Shown here piece after piece: positions 50,045 through 58,698 of a DNA stretch of 64,000 nt. The notes below the pieces were generated by a model. It had not been told where the DNA came from. It ran no database searches and saw only the letters and a program-made list of their open reading frames with translations. A program made the position numbers and the translations under genes. Source of the stretch: Microbispora hainanensis (lineage in GTDB: Bacteria > Actinomycetota > Actinomycetes > Streptosporangiales > Streptosporangiaceae); contig NZ_VIRM01000002.1 in NCBI RefSeq assembly GCF_006874475.1, forward strand, positions 244,459 to 308,458. The letters run 5' to 3'. Numbering within the stretch: position 1 is the first letter of the stretch; each line of letters begins with the position of its first letter.

Positions 50045-50540
50045 CGTCGGGATCGTCATGGGGAGCGACTCGGACTGGCCGGTGATGCGCCAGGCCGCCG
50101 AGGCCGTCGCCGAGTTCGGCGTGTCCTTCGAGGCCGACGTGGTGTCGGCGCACCGCATGCCCGCGGAGATGATCGAGTATGGCTCCCGCGCCGCCGGGCG
50201 CGGGCTGAAGGTGATCATCGCGGGCGCGGGCGGCGCGGCCCACCTGCCGGGCATGCTGGCCTCGGTCACCCCGCTGCCCGTGATCGGCGTCCCGGTGCCG
50301 CTCAAATATCTCGACGGCATGGACTCGCTGCTGTCGATCGTCCAGATGCCGGCCGGTGTGCCGGTGGCGACCGTGGCCGTCGGCGGGGCCCGCAACGCGG
50401 GGCTGCTCGCCGTACGGATCCTCGCGGCGTCGGACGAGGGGCTGCGGCGGCGGATGGAGGAGTTCCAGGCCGCCCTGCGGGACCAGGCGCACGCCAAGGG
50501 CGAGCGGCTGCGCGCCGAGGCGGCCCAGCTCGGCCAGTAG
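50037..50540 (+). CDS. purE: N5-carboxyaminoimidazole ribonucleotide mutase
   Basis: 167 residues, class I PurE. Active-site loop '[14 protein letters not shown]', 'VSAHRMP' His, and '[14 protein letters not shown]' are intact. Overlaps purK (ATG at 50037), so the two successive steps are coupled. Confidence 0.96.
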   Translation: MPDVGIVMGSDSDWPVMRQAAEAVAEFGVSFEADVVSAHRMPAEMIEYGSRAAGRGLKVIIAGAGGAAHLPGMLASVTPLPVIGVPVPLKYLDGMDSLLSIVQMPAGVPVATVAVGGARNAGLLAVRILAASDEGLRRRMEEFQAALRDQAHAKGERLRAEAAQLGQ

Positions 50541-50566
50541 GCCCGGCATCGGTGAGCCCGGCTCAT

Positions 50567-51991
50567 TCAGCCACCCGCCGGGCGGCGGGTGAGCCGGGAG
50601 GGCAGCCACGCGGACACGACCAGTGCGAGCACGGTGAAGGCGAGCGACCACCAGAACGTGTGCTCGAAGGCCGCCGCGGCGTCCGCGGGGCCGCCGTGAT
50701 GCCGGGCGAGCGCGCTGTCGAGGACCACGGCCAGCACGGCGGTGCCGAACGAGCCGCCGACCTGCTGCGCGGTCCTCGTGATCACGCTCGCATGCGGCAC
50801 CTCGTCGCGGGCGAGCCCCTCGTACGCGCTGCTCATGACGGGGATCGTCACGGCGCCGAGGCCGATGCCGCGTACGACGAGCGCGGCGACGAGCGACCAC
50901 GTCGCGGTGTGCTGCCCGGCCCAGGCGAACGGCAGCGTCCCCAGCGCGGTGATCACCAGGCCGACGGCGGTGACCGGGCGCGCGCCCACGCGGTCGGTGA
51001 GCGTGCCGGCGAGGCCCCTGCTCAGCATCACGCCGATGCCCTGCGGGGCGAGCAGGAGGCCGGCCGTGAACGCGTCCCTGCCGCCCACCTGCTGATAGAA
51101 GAGCGGGATCAGCAGCATCGCGCCGTAGAGGACGAAGCCCGACAGGAACATCAGCGCGTTCGCCGCACTGAACGAGGGGCTGCGCAGCAGCCGCAGGTCG
51201 ACGAGCGGCGTGTCCGTCCTGAGCGCGCGTACGGTGAAGGCGGCGATGAGCGCGGCGCCCGCGATGAGCGGCAGCAGCACGTCGGCTTGGCCGAAGCCGC
51301 CGCCGGCCCCGACCCGGGAGAGCCCGAAGATGATCCCGGCGATGCCGGGGCACAGCAGGATCAGGCCGATCCAGTCGAGCGGCGCCTCGCGGTCGCGTTC
51401 GCCCGCGGGCATGAAGCGCCAGGCCAGCGCGAGCCCGGCCAGGCAGAACGGCACATTGATCCAGAAGATCCAGCGCCAGGAGAGGTGCTGGACGATCAGG
51501 CCGCCGACGACCGGGCCGAGCACCGGGCCCAGCAGGGCGGGCAGGCCGATGATCGCCGTGGCGCGGCCGAGCGACCGTCCGCCCGCGGCCTGCACCAGGA
51601 GCGTCTGCATGACGGGCAGCATGAGACCGCCGCCCGCGCCCTGCACCACGCGGAAGGCGATCAGCGTCGCCGCGTCCGGCGCGAGGCTCGCGCCGACGGA
51701 TCCGGCCAGGAAGATCGCCAGCGCGGCCAGCCAGACGTTCTTGCCGCCGAAGCGGCCGGTCAGCCAGTTCGTCGTCGGCACCGCCATGCCGAGGGCGAGC
51801 AGGTAGCCGGTGGTGATCCACTGGATGGTCGAGACCGGCACGTGCAGTTGCCGTCCCAGGGTGTCCAGTGCGATGTTGACGATCGTCGTGTCGAAGACGA
51901 CGGCGAGGGTGCCGGTCAGCATGACGAGCGAGAGCCGTACGAATCCCGGATCGAGGCGTTCCCGGGAAGCGGGCGGACTTACGGTGCTCAT
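50567..51991 (-). CDS. MFS drug efflux transporter, DHA2/EmrB-QacA family
   Basis: 474 residues with about 14 membrane helices. Motif-like blocks 'DTTIVNIALDTLG', 'QWITTGYLLALGMAVP', 'LTGRFGGKN' and 'GLPALLGPVLGPVVGGLI' identify the family; proton-driven export of small toxic molecules is expected. It diverges from a TetR gene with two operator palindromes in between, so it is probably that regulator's target. A CACCCGCC/GGCGGGTG hairpin (50572-50591) lies at its 3' end, toward purE. Confidence 0.93.
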   Translation of the reverse strand: MSTVSPPASRERLDPGFVRLSLVMLTGTLAVVFDTTIVNIALDTLGRQLHVPVSTIQWITTGYLLALGMAVPTTNWLTGRFGGKNVWLAALAIFLAGSVGASLAPDAATLIAFRVVQGAGGGLMLPVMQTLLVQAAGGRSLGRATAIIGLPALLGPVLGPVVGGLIVQHLSWRWIFWINVPFCLAGLALAWRFMPAGERDREAPLDWIGLILLCPGIAGIIFGLSRVGAGGGFGQADVLLPLIAGAALIAAFTVRALRTDTPLVDLRLLRSPSFSAANALMFLSGFVLYGAMLLIPLFYQQVGGRDAFTAGLLLAPQGIGVMLSRGLAGTLTDRVGARPVTAVGLVITALGTLPFAWAGQHTATWSLVAALVVRGIGLGAVTIPVMSSAYEGLARDEVPHASVITRTAQQVGGSFGTAVLAVVLDSALARHHGGPADAAAAFEHTFWWSLAFTVLALVVSAWLPSRLTRRPAGG

Positions 51992-52010
51992 GGTGACCTC
52001 CGGAGCAAGA

Positions 52011-52032
52011 TTAGATGCACTCGTGTATCTAA
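52011..52032. promoter_or_regulatory. Operator 1 in the MFS/TetR divergon
   Basis: 22-bp inverted repeat: TTAGATGCAC / GTGTATCTAA arms around a TC centre (9 of 11 pairs). Lies nearer the MFS start. Confidence 0.8.
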
Positions 52033-52056
52033 TCCGCTCGACGCCGTTCCGTCAAT

Positions 52057-52076
52057 AAGATGCACGCGTGTATCTT
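52057..52076. promoter_or_regulatory. Operator 2 in the MFS/TetR divergon
   Basis: 20-bp inverted repeat AAGATGCACG / CGTGTATCTT (9 of 10 pairs), sharing AGATGCAC-GTGTATCT with operator 1 and 12 bp before the TetR start. Confidence 0.85.
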
Positions 52077-52087
52077 GAGAGGGAGAC

Positions 52088-52687
52088 GTGTCAGAGAAGA
52101 CCGCAAGCAGGCGGCGCGGAGCCGAGCTGGAGGAGGCGTTGCTGGACGCCGCATGGGACGAGCTGGCCAGCGTCGGCTATGGCGGCTTCACGTTCGAGGC
52201 GGTGGCCGCACGTGCCCAGACCAGCCGGCCGGTCGTCTACCGCCGCTGGGCGAGCCGGGCGGATCTGGCGGTGGCCGCGATCATGCACTACGGCCGGAAG
52301 AACCGGCTCTCGGTGCCCGACACCGGATCTCTCCGCGACGACCTCGTGGCCCTGCTGCGGTGGATGTCGGAGCGGCGCGGCGAGCTGGCGGTGGTGATGA
52401 GCATGCAGATGAGCGAGTTCTTCGCGGAGACCGGCTCCACGATGGCCGACCTGCGGGAGCGGCTCCTGGCGGAGCGCGGGGGACCCGATCTGATGGGGCA
52501 GATCCTCGACCGCGCCGCGGCGCGCGGGGAGATCGACCCGCGGCGCCTCACCCCGCGGCTGGTGGCTCTGCCGATCGACCTCGTCCGTCACGAGCTCCTG
52601 ATGACCGGGCGGCCGGTCTCCGAGGACGCCATCGCCGAGATCGTCGACGACATCTTCCTGCCCCTCGTCCGCCTGAGGGCGCAGTGA
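52088..52687 (+). CDS. TetR-family regulator
   Basis: 199 residues. N-terminal helix-turn-helix domain ('TFEAVAARAQTSRPVVYRRWASRADL') and a ligand-binding domain. GTG start after GAGGGAG. Twin palindromes in the gap probably allow it to repress itself and the divergent efflux gene, with a drug-like ligand as inducer. Confidence 0.93.
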   Translation: MSEKTASRRRGAELEEALLDAAWDELASVGYGGFTFEAVAARAQTSRPVVYRRWASRADLAVAAIMHYGRKNRLSVPDTGSLRDDLVALLRWMSERRGELAVVMSMQMSEFFAETGSTMADLRERLLAERGGPDLMGQILDRAAARGEIDPRRLTPRLVALPIDLVRHELLMTGRPVSEDAIAEIVDDIFLPLVRLRAQ

Positions 52688-52727
52688 GGGGCGCAGTGAG
52701 GCCCGGCCCGCGGGGCCGGCGGGGGGA

Positions 52728-54041
52728 TCAGGGGCGGCCGAGAGCGCGGTAGTCCCAGCCGGCCTCGCGCCAGGTGTCCGCGTCGAGTGCGTTGCGGCCG
52801 TCGACGATCGTGCGGCCGGCGACGACCGCGCCCAGCTCCTCGGGGTCGAGGGTCACGAACTCCTGCCACTCGGTGAGCAGCAGCACGACCTCGGCCTCCT
52901 GGGCGGCCTCCATGGCCGACTCGGCGTACCCGAGGTGGGGATGGGCCGCCCGCGCGTTCGACAGGGCGACCGGGTCGTAGACCCTGACCTGCCCGCCCTG
53001 CTCGGCGATCTTCAGGGCCACGTCCAGGGCCGGCGAGTCGCGGATGTCGTCGGAGTTGGGTTTGAACGCCGCGCCCAGCACCGCCACCCTGCGGCCGTCG
53101 AACGTCCCGCCCAGGATGTCGCGGGTGAGGTCGACCGTCCGCGTACGGCGGCGCAGGTTGATCTGGTCGACCTCGCGGAGGAAGGCGAGCGCCTGGGAGG
53201 CGCCGAGCTCGTCGGCCCTGGCCGTGAACGCCCGGATGTCCTTCGGCAGGCAGCCGCCGCCGAAGCCGAGGCCGGGGTTGAGGTATCGGCCGCCGATCCG
53301 CTCGTCGTACGACAGCGCCTGCGACAGCTGGGTGACGTCGCCGCCGGCGGCCTCGCAGAGCTCGGCCATGGCGTTGATGAACGAGATCTTCGTGGCCAGG
53401 AACGCGTTCGCGGCCGTCTTCACCAGCTCGGCCGTGGGGAAGTCGGTCACCACGATCGGGACCTCGCCCAGGGGTGTGTAGACGTCCCGCAGCACCTTCT
53501 CGGCCCGCTCGGAGGCGACACCGAGCACGATCCGGTCGGGGCGGAGCGTGTCCTGCACGGCGAAGCCCTCACGCAGGAACTCGGGGTTCCAGGCCAGCTC
53601 GACCTGCATCCCGGCGGGCGAGAGCCGTACGAGCTTGTCGGCGAGGCGCTCGGCGGTGCCGACCGGCACCGTGGACTTGCCCACGACCAGGCACTCACGG
53701 TCGAGGTGCGGGGCCAGCGACTCGACGACCGCGTCGAGGAAGGAGACGTCGGCGGCCTGCTCGCCCTTCTTCTGGGGCGTGCCCACGCAGATGAAGTGGA
53801 CGTCGCCGAACTTCGCCACCTCCTCGTAGGAGGTGGTGAAGCGCAGCCTGCCCGAGTCGAGATTGCGGCGGAGGAGCTCTTCCAGACCGGGCTCGTGAAT
53901 CGGCAGCTCGCCGCGCTGCAGCCGTTCGATCTTGCTCTGGTCCACGTCCAGACCGAGCACTTCGAAGCCCAGTTCGGCCATGCACGCCGCGTGCGTTGCA
54001 CCCAGGTATCCGGTCCCCAGCACAGTGAGGCGGTACGGCAC
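52728..54041 (-). CDS. ugd: UDP-glucose 6-dehydrogenase
   Basis: 437 residues, makes UDP-glucuronate for envelope or exopolysaccharide. N-terminal NAD site 'VLGTGYLGATHAACMA', central K-T-A-A-N-A-F-L-A-T-K-I-S-F and catalytic Cys in 'GFGGGCLPKD'. GTG start at 54041 after GGGGAG. The frame is open for 33 codons upstream, but homology begins here. Confidence 0.94.
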   Translation of the reverse strand: MPYRLTVLGTGYLGATHAACMAELGFEVLGLDVDQSKIERLQRGELPIHEPGLEELLRRNLDSGRLRFTTSYEEVAKFGDVHFICVGTPQKKGEQAADVSFLDAVVESLAPHLDRECLVVGKSTVPVGTAERLADKLVRLSPAGMQVELAWNPEFLREGFAVQDTLRPDRIVLGVASERAEKVLRDVYTPLGEVPIVVTDFPTAELVKTAANAFLATKISFINAMAELCEAAGGDVTQLSQALSYDERIGGRYLNPGLGFGGGCLPKDIRAFTARADELGASQALAFLREVDQINLRRRTRTVDLTRDILGGTFDGRRVAVLGAAFKPNSDDIRDSPALDVALKIAEQGGQVRVYDPVALSNARAAHPHLGYAESAMEAAQEAEVVLLLTEWQEFVTLDPEELGAVVAGRTIVDGRNALDADTWREAGWDYRALGRP

Positions 54042-54253
54042 GGCATGCTCCCCTCTTACCGACTCTTTGTGATCTGGCATGGTACCGGGCCAGTCAACTG
54101 CCCGCTGAACCACCTGGGCAAACCGGCGCCTGGCCCCCACGGTACGGCTCTCGGCCCGCCCGGTCGACGTCAGGCAAGCGGTTCCTCACCGTTGTCAAGA
54201 GGTTCGGTCAGGGAGGCATCCGTACTGACTGGTAACTTTCTAGTCGGACGTCC

Positions 54254-54259
54254 TAGTAT
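54254..54259 (+). promoter_or_regulatory. Candidate leaderless -10 of the acyl-CoA dehydrogenase gene
   Basis: TAGTAT lies exactly 7 bp before the ATG with no ribosome site, so transcription would start at or one base before the A of ATG. No good -35 is seen. Confidence 0.6.
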
Positions 54260-54266
54260 CGGCGCT

Positions 54267-55430
54267 ATGAGCTTCCCTCTCTACGCCCCCGCTGAGGAGC
54301 ACGAGATGCTCCGCGAGACGGTCCGGGCCATCGCCGACGAGAAGATCGCCCCGCGTGCCGCGGCGGCCGACGAGAACGAGGAGTTCCCCTGGGAGGTCTA
54401 CAAGGACCTCGTCGCGGCCGACCTGCACGCCGTCCACATCCCCGAGGCGTACGGCGGCGCGGGCGCCGACGCGCTCGCCACCGTGATCGTGATCGAGGAG
54501 GTCGCCCGCGCGTGCGCCTCGTCCTCGCTGATCCCGGCCGTCAACAAGCTCGGCACCGTGCCGCTGCTGCTGTCGGCCTCCGAGGAGCTCAAGCAGCGCT
54601 ACCTCACGCCGGTCGCCCGTGGTGAGGCCATGTTCTCCTATGCCCTGTCGGAGCCGGAGGCCGGCTCCGACGCCGCCTCGATGAAGACCAGGGCCGAGCG
54701 CGACGGCGACCACTACGTGCTCAACGGCACCAAGATGTGGATCACCAACGCGGGCGTGTCGGAGTTCTACACGGTCATGGCCGTGACCGACCCCTCGGCG
54801 GGCGCCCGCGGCATCTCGGCGTTCGTGGTGGAGAAGGACGACGAGGGCGTCTCGTTCGGGCCCAAGGAGAAGAAGCTCGGCATCAAGGGCTCGCCCACCC
54901 GCCAGGTCATCCTGGAGAACGTCCGCATCCCGGCGTCGCGGATGATCGGCGAGCCGGGCACCGGCTTCAAGACCGCCCTGGCCACGCTCGACCACACCCG
55001 CGTCACGATCGCCGCCCAGGCGCTCGGCATCGCGCAGGGCGCGCTCGACTACGCGCTCGGGTACGTCAAGGAGCGCAAGCAGTTCGGCAAGCCGATCGCC
55101 GACTTCCAGGGCCTGCAGTTCATGCTCGCCGACATGGCGATGAAGCTGGAGGCCGCCCGCCAGCTCACCTACGCCGCCGCCGCGAAGTCGGAGCTGGCCG
55201 TGAACGGCACCCCGGTCAAGGACCTCACGTTCTTCTCCAGCGCCGCCAAGTGCGCCGCCTCCGACGCCGCCATGGAGATCACCGTCGACGCCGTCCAGCT
55301 CCTCGGCGGGTACGGCTACACGCGGGACTTCCCGGTCGAGCGGATGATGCGCGACGCCAAGATCACCCAGATCTACGAGGGCACCAACCAGATCCAGCGC
55401 ATGGTCATGGCCCGCCAGCTCCTCAAGTAG
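54267..55430 (+). CDS. Acyl-CoA dehydrogenase
   Basis: 387 residues, FAD enzyme of fatty-acid or branched acyl-CoA oxidation. 'YALSEPEAGSDAASMKTRAE', 'WITNAG' and the C-terminal 'QLLGGYGYTRDFPVERMMRDAKITQIYEGTNQIQR' are characteristic; the catalytic Glu is in IYEGT. ATG start, probably leaderless. A strong bidirectional hairpin follows. Confidence 0.94.
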   Translation: MSFPLYAPAEEHEMLRETVRAIADEKIAPRAAAADENEEFPWEVYKDLVAADLHAVHIPEAYGGAGADALATVIVIEEVARACASSSLIPAVNKLGTVPLLLSASEELKQRYLTPVARGEAMFSYALSEPEAGSDAASMKTRAERDGDHYVLNGTKMWITNAGVSEFYTVMAVTDPSAGARGISAFVVEKDDEGVSFGPKEKKLGIKGSPTRQVILENVRIPASRMIGEPGTGFKTALATLDHTRVTIAAQALGIAQGALDYALGYVKERKQFGKPIADFQGLQFMLADMAMKLEAARQLTYAAAAKSELAVNGTPVKDLTFFSSAAKCAASDAAMEITVDAVQLLGGYGYTRDFPVERMMRDAKITQIYEGTNQIQRMVMARQLLK

Positions 55431-55440
55431 CCCCTGTCGT

Positions 55441-55478
55441 GCGAACCCCGTCTGCCGTACCGGGCAGGCGGGGTTCGC
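55441..55478. terminator. Bidirectional terminator between acyl-CoA dehydrogenase and SDR genes
   Basis: 16-bp stem (55441-55456 with 55463-55478; one G-U pair) and 6-nt loop, in a convergent gap. Confidence 0.8.
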
Positions 55479-55485
55479 TGCCGGG

Positions 55486-56340
55486 TCAGGCGTCCGCCCG
55501 GAGGCGGCCGAGCAGGTCCTCGGTGTAGGCGAGCAGGCGCTCGGCGTTGCCGGGATCGAGCGTCTTCAGCGAGTGGTCGACCGGCTTGCCGCGGTCGACC
55601 GCGGTGAGCGCGCCGGCCGGTGGATGGTCGATCCACTCGATGATCGGACGGATCGACTCGGCCACCGGGTGCGCGAGGAACGCCGCGAGCACCTTGATGG
55701 CTCCGCGGACCAATGGGTTCCGGTGGCCGCTCACCCCGCTGCGGGTGAAACCGGGGTGGTAGAGGACGTAGCGCGCCCGGTTCTCGGGCTGGGCGGCGAA
55801 CGCGACGCCGAGCAGGTCGTTGGCGCGTCCCGCCTGAAGCTGTGCGAGCACCTGGCCATATCGGCGCGTCAACTGGGGGTCCTCCCACACGATCCGGCCC
55901 GCGGTGACGCCGACCCCGGCGACGTTGACGACCACCGGGTCGGGGGCGGCGTTCAGCAGCGACCGCAGGCGGCTCCCGAGCAGGTATCGGCTCAGGTAGT
56001 ACAGAGCGAAGGTGTACTCCAGCCCGTCGGCCGTCTCCCTGCGCTTGGAGCTGATCCGGTTGGCGAACAACGCCAGCGCGTCGACCGAGTCGTGGTGCTC
56101 GGCCACGTCGGCGACAACCCGCTCGACCTCCGCGATCGAGGAAAGGTCCGCCCGTACGAACCGCAGGTTCGGGTTCGCCGCGTCGGACAGCAGCGCACGG
56201 CCCTTGGCCTCGCTGCTGCCGATCACCGTCACGCGATCGCCCCTCGCGAGCCGTTCCAGGGCGGTCGCCCGCCCCATGCCGTCGGTTCCCCCGCTGATGA
56301 TGACGGTCTTGTGTCGTCGGCCCGGCACGGAATCCTCCAT
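55486..56340 (-). CDS. SDR-fold protein with degenerate active site
   Basis: 284 residues, Rossmann short-chain dehydrogenase fold with nucleotide loop G-G-T-D-G-M-G (17-23). The expected catalytic residues are missing: 'VVVNVAG' has Ala at the Ser position (141), and the Y-x-x-x-K region reads 'QLQAG' with Gln167 and Gly171. It probably binds NAD(P)H without classical SDR catalysis, or uses other residues. Diverges from an HxlR regulator 64 bp away, so it is probably its target. Confidence 0.85.
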   Translation of the reverse strand: MEDSVPGRRHKTVIISGGTDGMGRATALERLARGDRVTVIGSSEAKGRALLSDAANPNLRFVRADLSSIAEVERVVADVAEHHDSVDALALFANRISSKRRETADGLEYTFALYYLSRYLLGSRLRSLLNAAPDPVVVNVAGVGVTAGRIVWEDPQLTRRYGQVLAQLQAGRANDLLGVAFAAQPENRARYVLYHPGFTRSGVSGHRNPLVRGAIKVLAAFLAHPVAESIRPIIEWIDHPPAGALTAVDRGKPVDHSLKTLDPGNAERLLAYTEDLLGRLRADA

Positions 56341-56404
56341 AGGCTGGTGATCGGCTGGTCCAATCGTCGGGCTGCGACGTCAGAGGCGGAAAGAAGGCAG
56401 TTTC

Positions 56405-56812
56405 ATGTCCGGTACGCACACTGGTGTTCCCTCCGTACTCGCCCACGAGCTTCCCCGTCCCGTGCCGATCGACGAGCTCGAAGCCTGCCCGGTGGGGGAG
56501 CTGTTCCGGCGGCTGGGCGACAAATGGAGCATGCTGCTGCTGATCCTGCTCGGCGGCCGGCCCCATCGCTACAACGAGCTGCACCGCGCGATCGAGGGCA
56601 TCAGCCAGCGCATGCTCACCCGTACGCTGCGCGCCCTGGAGACCGACGGCCTGGTGCGCCGCGAGGTGCACCCGACCGTGCCTCCCGGAGTCGAGTACAG
56701 CCTGACCCCTCTCGGCCGCACCCTGCTGGAGCCCGTGTCCGCGCTGGCCGACTGGGCGGTGCGGCACGAGGCCGACATCAGGGAGGCCCGCTTCCGGCAC
56801 GCCGGCGTCTAG
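56405..56812 (+). CDS. HxlR-family transcriptional regulator
   Basis: 135 residues with the winged-helix block 'LGDKWSMLLLILLGGRPHRYNELHRAIEGISQRMLTRTLRALE' typical of HxlR; these respond to aldehydes, quinones or redox stress. A Cys lies just before the domain (E-A-C-P-V), the position of the sensing Cys in redox HxlR proteins. It diverges from the degenerate SDR gene. Confidence 0.92.
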   Translation: MSGTHTGVPSVLAHELPRPVPIDELEACPVGELFRRLGDKWSMLLLILLGGRPHRYNELHRAIEGISQRMLTRTLRALETDGLVRREVHPTVPPGVEYSLTPLGRTLLEPVSALADWAVRHEADIREARFRHAGV

Positions 56813-56859
56813 CCTCCGGCGGGCAGCCCACCCCGCCTCCCTGGCAGCCCTGAGCAGCG

Positions 56860-56898
56860 AAAACCCCGTCTCCCGTGGTTGGAGGCGGGGTTTTCCAC
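56860..56898. terminator. Terminator after the HxlR gene
   Basis: 14-bp stem AAAACCCCGTCTCC / GGAGGCGGGGTTTT (one G-U pair) with 7-nt loop; A- and T-runs make it work both ways. Confidence 0.85.
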
Positions 56899-56927
56899 GT
56901 CTTCGGCGAGATCGGCGTACAAGTTAG

Positions 56928-56940
56928 AGAGCACTGCTCT
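56928..56940. promoter_or_regulatory. Palindromic operator upstream of the Ddn-like gene
   Basis: Perfect AGAGCA-C-TGCTCT. It abuts a TTGACT -35 at 56940-56945; CATGCT at 56963-56968 is the -10 at 17 bp. Confidence 0.75.
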
Positions 56941-56980
56941 TGACTGTGAGCGTGTCTCCGAGCATGCTTGCCCCAAGGTG

Positions 56981-56993
56981 AGAGCAGTGCTCT
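56981..56993. promoter_or_regulatory. Second palindromic operator upstream of the Ddn-like gene
   Basis: Perfect AGAGCA-G-TGCTCT, 53 bp (centre to centre) from the first copy, just past the expected transcription start. The pair brackets the promoter. Confidence 0.75.
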
Positions 56994-57019
56994 CGAAGTG
57001 AGTTGCCGAGGAGTCGACC

Positions 57020-57454
57020 ATGTCCCGCTACATCGAACCGACCCGCATGGATCACCTCTTCAACCGGACGGTCGCAGGGCTGACCCGGCTCGGGATCAGC
57101 ATCTGGGGATCCCGGATCCTGTACGTCCGCGGCCGGTCCAGCGGCGAATGGCGCACCACACCGGTGAACGTGCTGACCCTGAACGGCACTCGCTATCTGG
57201 TCGCACCCCGGGGCATCACTCAGTGGGTCCGCAACCTGCGCGTCGCGGGGAACGGTGAGCTGCGCGTGGGCCGCCGCATCGAAGCGTTCACCGCCACCGA
57301 GCTCTCCGATGAGGAGAAGCCGGCCGTTCTCCGGGCGTACCTGAAGCGCTGGGGCTGGGAGGTCGGAAGGTTCTTCGAGGGACTCAATGCGAACGCGTCC
57401 GAGGAGCAGGTGCGGGAGATCGCTCCGGGCTTCCCCGTCTTCCGGATCAACTAG
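57020..57454 (+). CDS. Ddn-like deazaflavin (F420)-dependent nitroreductase family protein
   Basis: 144 residues. Split-barrel with 'RSSGEWRTTPVNVL' and 'YLVAPRGITQWVRNLRVAGNGELRVGRR', the blocks typical of F420-dependent Ddn/DUF385 proteins; they reduce quinones, nitro compounds or similar. GAGGAG precedes the ATG. Its promoter is bracketed by two palindromes, so expression is probably repressed by a regulator encoded elsewhere. Confidence 0.9.
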   Translation: MSRYIEPTRMDHLFNRTVAGLTRLGISIWGSRILYVRGRSSGEWRTTPVNVLTLNGTRYLVAPRGITQWVRNLRVAGNGELRVGRRIEAFTATELSDEEKPAVLRAYLKRWGWEVGRFFEGLNANASEEQVREIAPGFPVFRIN

Positions 57455-57562
57455 AGAGGTCTTGGCGACGCCGCCGCCGGCCTCGTACGGCGAACGGCTC
57501 GAACCAGAGGATTTCGGGGCAAATGTGATCCCACTGTCATAAAGATCCGCGATTGTGGAGGG

Positions 57563-58660
57563 GTGCGCGCGTGGCTCGTTGATCAATGGAGGAAACGGCT
57601 GGGCACGTTCGGTCTGATCGGGCCTTCCATCGCGCAGTGTGCCGTGGGCGCCGCGCTGGCCTGGCTCGTCGCCGTTCACCTGCTCGGCCACCCCAACCCC
57701 CTCTTCGCGCCCGTCTCCGTGATGATCTGCGTGGGCATCGGGTTCGGCCGGCGGCTGCGCAGACTGGCCGAGCTGGTGATCGGCGTCAGTCTGGGGGTCG
57801 GCGTCGGCGACCTGCTGGTGTCGTGGATCGGCTCGGGCCCCTGGCAGCTCGCGTTCGTGATCGCGCTGGCCATGACCGTCGCGTGGCTGCTGAACAGCAG
57901 CGAGCTGTTCGTGTCGCAGGCCGGGTCGTCGGCGGTGCTGGTCGCCATGCTGGTGCCGGGCACGGACGGCGGCGGGCTGGACCGGATGGTGGACGCGCTC
58001 ACCGGCGGCGTCGTCGGCATCGCCGCGGTCGCCCTGCTGCCCGCCAGCCCGCTCACCATCGCGGGCAGACATCTGTCCGGCGTGCTCGACGCGTTCTCCA
58101 CCATGCTCGAACAGGCGGCGGAGGCGATCGAGAAGGGCGACGCCGATCTCGCCGCCGAGGCGCTGGAGTGCGGACGCAGGACCCAGACCGCGGTCGAGGA
58201 GTTCACGGCGGCGCTGGACAACAGCAAGGAGATCATCAGGATCTCGCCGCTGCGCTGGCATCACCGGGCCAGGCTGGCCCGGTATCAGACCGCCGCTCTG
58301 CCGGTGGACCTCGCGCTGCGCAACGCGCGGGTGCTGGTCCGCCGCACGCTGGCGGCGATGGGGGAGCCCATGCCGCCGCCGGTCGCGCTGGCCGAGTTGC
58401 TGCGCGAGGTCTCGGAGGCGGCGCTGCTGCTCCAGCTCGAACTCGGGGCCGGGCGCGAGCCGACGCTGGCGAGGCAGGCGCTGCTCGCCGTCGCCGCGCG
58501 GGAGCGGCCCAAGAACCTCGGCTTCTCGGCGAACGTCATCATCGCGCAGTTGCGCTCCATCGCCGTCGACCTGCTCCAGGCGACCGGCATGGATCACGAC
58601 GAGGCCTCGGCCACGCTCACCCCGCTCGACGAGCTGAGCGACGAGAACATGCGAGGCTGA
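57563..58660 (+). CDS. FUSC-family membrane protein (aromatic acid exporter-like)
   Basis: 365 residues. Several membrane helices in residues ~15-165, then a cytoplasmic helical domain. Actinobacterial FUSC proteins of this length are related to aromatic-acid exporters; substrate unknown. GTG start after GGAGGGG. It converges with the pseudo-PBP gene 38 bp away. Confidence 0.85.
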   Translation: MRAWLVDQWRKRLGTFGLIGPSIAQCAVGAALAWLVAVHLLGHPNPLFAPVSVMICVGIGFGRRLRRLAELVIGVSLGVGVGDLLVSWIGSGPWQLAFVIALAMTVAWLLNSSELFVSQAGSSAVLVAMLVPGTDGGGLDRMVDALTGGVVGIAAVALLPASPLTIAGRHLSGVLDAFSTMLEQAAEAIEKGDADLAAEALECGRRTQTAVEEFTAALDNSKEIIRISPLRWHHRARLARYQTAALPVDLALRNARVLVRRTLAAMGEPMPPPVALAELLREVSEAALLLQLELGAGREPTLARQALLAVAARERPKNLGFSANVIIAQLRSIAVDLLQATGMDHDEASATLTPLDELSDENMRG

Positions 58661-58698
58661 GGGCCGAACGCCCCGCTCACTGTCGCCGGGGACGGCGG

